The position numbers were made by a program, and so were the translations under genes. 64,000 nucleotides of DNA from Parvularculaceae bacterium (lineage in GTDB: Bacteria; Pseudomonadota; Alphaproteobacteria; Caulobacterales; Parvularculaceae): the NCBI GenBank assembly GCA_028284065.1, contig JANQSJ010000007.1, positions 372,001-436,000 on the forward strand. Direction: 5' to 3'. The notes beneath the pieces were generated by a model. The model had not been told where the DNA came from. It did not search any database and worked only from the letters and a program-made list of their open reading frames with translations. The stretch's first letter is position 1. Every line of letters begins with the position of its first letter. Shown piece by piece: positions 63,225 through 64,000 of this stretch.

Positions 63225-64000
63225 ATGAACACCAACGCCCTTTTTCTCCTTGTCGCTTCGACGTTACTGATCGCCGGCTGCGCGAGCGGCGACGCCGCGC
63301 AGCGGGCGGACGCACAAGGGCGCGCCGCCTCCGCGGCGACGGCGCAGTCGAAATTCGACGCCGACCGGCGCGCGATCCTCGACATGGCCGGCAACTACAA
63401 GGTGCGGTTTGAGTTCCAGGAAACAGTGGCCTTCACCGACGGCTATGAGCCGAAGGAGCCCTACCTCTCAGGCGCCCATGAAGTCGTTCTCGTGGTCGAG
63501 GACCGCGAGGACTTCATCAGCCTTCAGCATATTCTGGTGGTCGGCGGCGAGGAGAAATTCCCGATCAAGCACTGGCGTCAGGACTGGCGCTATGAGCCGT
63601 CGGAAGTGCTGACGTTCATCGGCGGCAACGCCTGGGAAATGCGGCCTGTGGACCGCGAGGCGGCGCAGGGGAAATGGTCGCAGACGGTCTACCAGGTGGA
63701 CGACAGTCCGCGATACGGCGCGCTTGGCGTCTGGTCCCATGGCGGCGGCGTGTCGCAATGGACGCCGCCCGCGGAGTGGCGCCCGCTGCCGCGCCGCGAC
63801 ATGACCACCCGCGACGATTACCATGCCGTCGACGCCGTCAATGTGCACGCGATTACGCCTGACGGCTGGGCCCATGAACAGATGAACTTGAAAGTCGCGC
63901 TCGATGGAACCCCGCGCGCGCTCGTTCGAGAAGTCGGCATCAACACGTACGACAAATTCGACGGGTTTGAGTCGGACGTTGCGACGTCCTACTGGTCCGC
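63225..64000 (+). CDS. DUF6607-family lipoprotein, cut by window end
   Basis: First 258 residues visible, no stop before the window edge. Lipoprotein signal peptide with lipobox LIAGC (Cys about residue 19). The body has NYKVRFEFQETVAFTDGYEP, RQDWRYEPSEVLTFIGGNAW, WSQTVYQVDDSPRYGALGVW and DYHAVDAVNVHAITPDGWAHEQ, which I recognise as DUF6607, a family encoded beside heme receptors in several proteobacteria. Several conserved His and Trp could bind heme or metal. Function unknown; it shares its promoter region and Fur-like site with the heme receptor. Confidence 0.75.
   Translation, partial: MNTNALFLLVASTLLIAGCASGDAAQRADAQGRAASAATAQSKFDADRRAILDMAGNYKVRFEFQETVAFTDGYEPKEPYLSGAHEVVLVVEDREDFISLQHILVVGGEEKFPIKHWRQDWRYEPSEVLTFIGGNAWEMRPVDREAAQGKWSQTVYQVDDSPRYGALGVWSHGGGVSQWTPPAEWRPLPRRDMTTRDDYHAVDAVNVHAITPDGWAHEQMNLKVALDGTPRALVREVGINTYDKFDGFESDVATSYWS

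Overview
The window is 64 kb of high-GC DNA from an alphaproteobacterium, probably a marine or aquatic heterotroph; I cannot fix the genus. Evidence for this: the gene order SUV3-like helicase, S4 protein, seven-iron ferredoxin, CarD; a Fur protein without the zinc-binding CxxC pair; several TonB-dependent receptors; a SqdB sulfolipid enzyme; and two kinds of short intergenic repeat of types widespread in alphaproteobacterial genomes. Gene density is high, and many genes overlap by 4 bp (ATGA or GTGA), marking tight operons. There is no rRNA, CRISPR array, phage or complete transposon.

Layout. 1-2.3 kb: end of a polysaccharide cluster (wecB, cut by the window edge, then wecC). 2.5-7.6 kb, minus strand: a bicarbonate transporter SbtA with its PII-like partner SbtB, then a coupled operon of penicillin/AHL acylase, glycerophosphodiesterase-like protein and small membrane methyltransferase. 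7.9-13.1 kb, plus strand: S9 peptidase, alkaline phosphatase and a DUF418 membrane protein. 13.4-15.8 kb: CPBP protease homologue, TMEM175-type channel, a VUT-like membrane protein and ribosomal protein L28. 15.8-16.3 kb: a gene-free stretch of nested inverted repeats. 16.3-22.6 kb, plus strand: SUV3-like helicase with a disordered tail, S4 protein, TerB protein, ferredoxin FdxA, and a CarD regulator with a long histone-H1-like N-terminus. 22.6-30.4 kb, minus strand: operon of alpha-2-macroglobulin, penicillin-binding protein 1C and a degenerate nuclease-like protein. 30.7-36.7 kb: tRNA-Arg(CCT), tRNA-Phe(GAA), tRNA-Glu(TTC), RecJ, an ABC exporter, a YqhA protein and tRNA-Asp(GTC). 36.8-45.8 kb: assorted metabolic genes (CurA-like reductase, glycine-zipper lipoprotein, SqdB, HSL-type esterase, FkbM methyltransferase, DUF364 protein, an alcohol dehydrogenase lacking its structural zinc site, thioredoxin reductase).

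46-64 kb is an iron and heme acquisition region. It holds three TonB-dependent receptors, two PepSY-TM membrane proteins (candidate ferrisiderophore reductases), DUF3325 and other small membrane proteins, Fur, the heme ABC transporter HmuTUV, an IsdG-type heme-degrading monooxygenase with the Asn6/Trp67/His77 triad, and a DUF6607 lipoprotein. Each receptor is followed on the same strand by a likely iron-release enzyme: a PepSY-TM protein for the two siderophore-type receptors, the heme monooxygenase for the heme receptor. A shared 15-bp motif (TGCAAnTnnTTCGCA or its reverse) sits upstream of two receptor genes and of one unknown gene, and is a good candidate for the local Fur operator.

Main points for a second look: the paired receptor/iron-release layout and its operator motif; an unknown protein with a Fur-like site on its promoter and a 7-codon leader ORF overlapping its start; a 105-bp repeat found twice, each time supplying the stop codon of the gene upstream; an inverted-repeat element split by a MITE-like insert; the H1-CarD fusion; and the zinc-site-deficient alcohol dehydrogenase.
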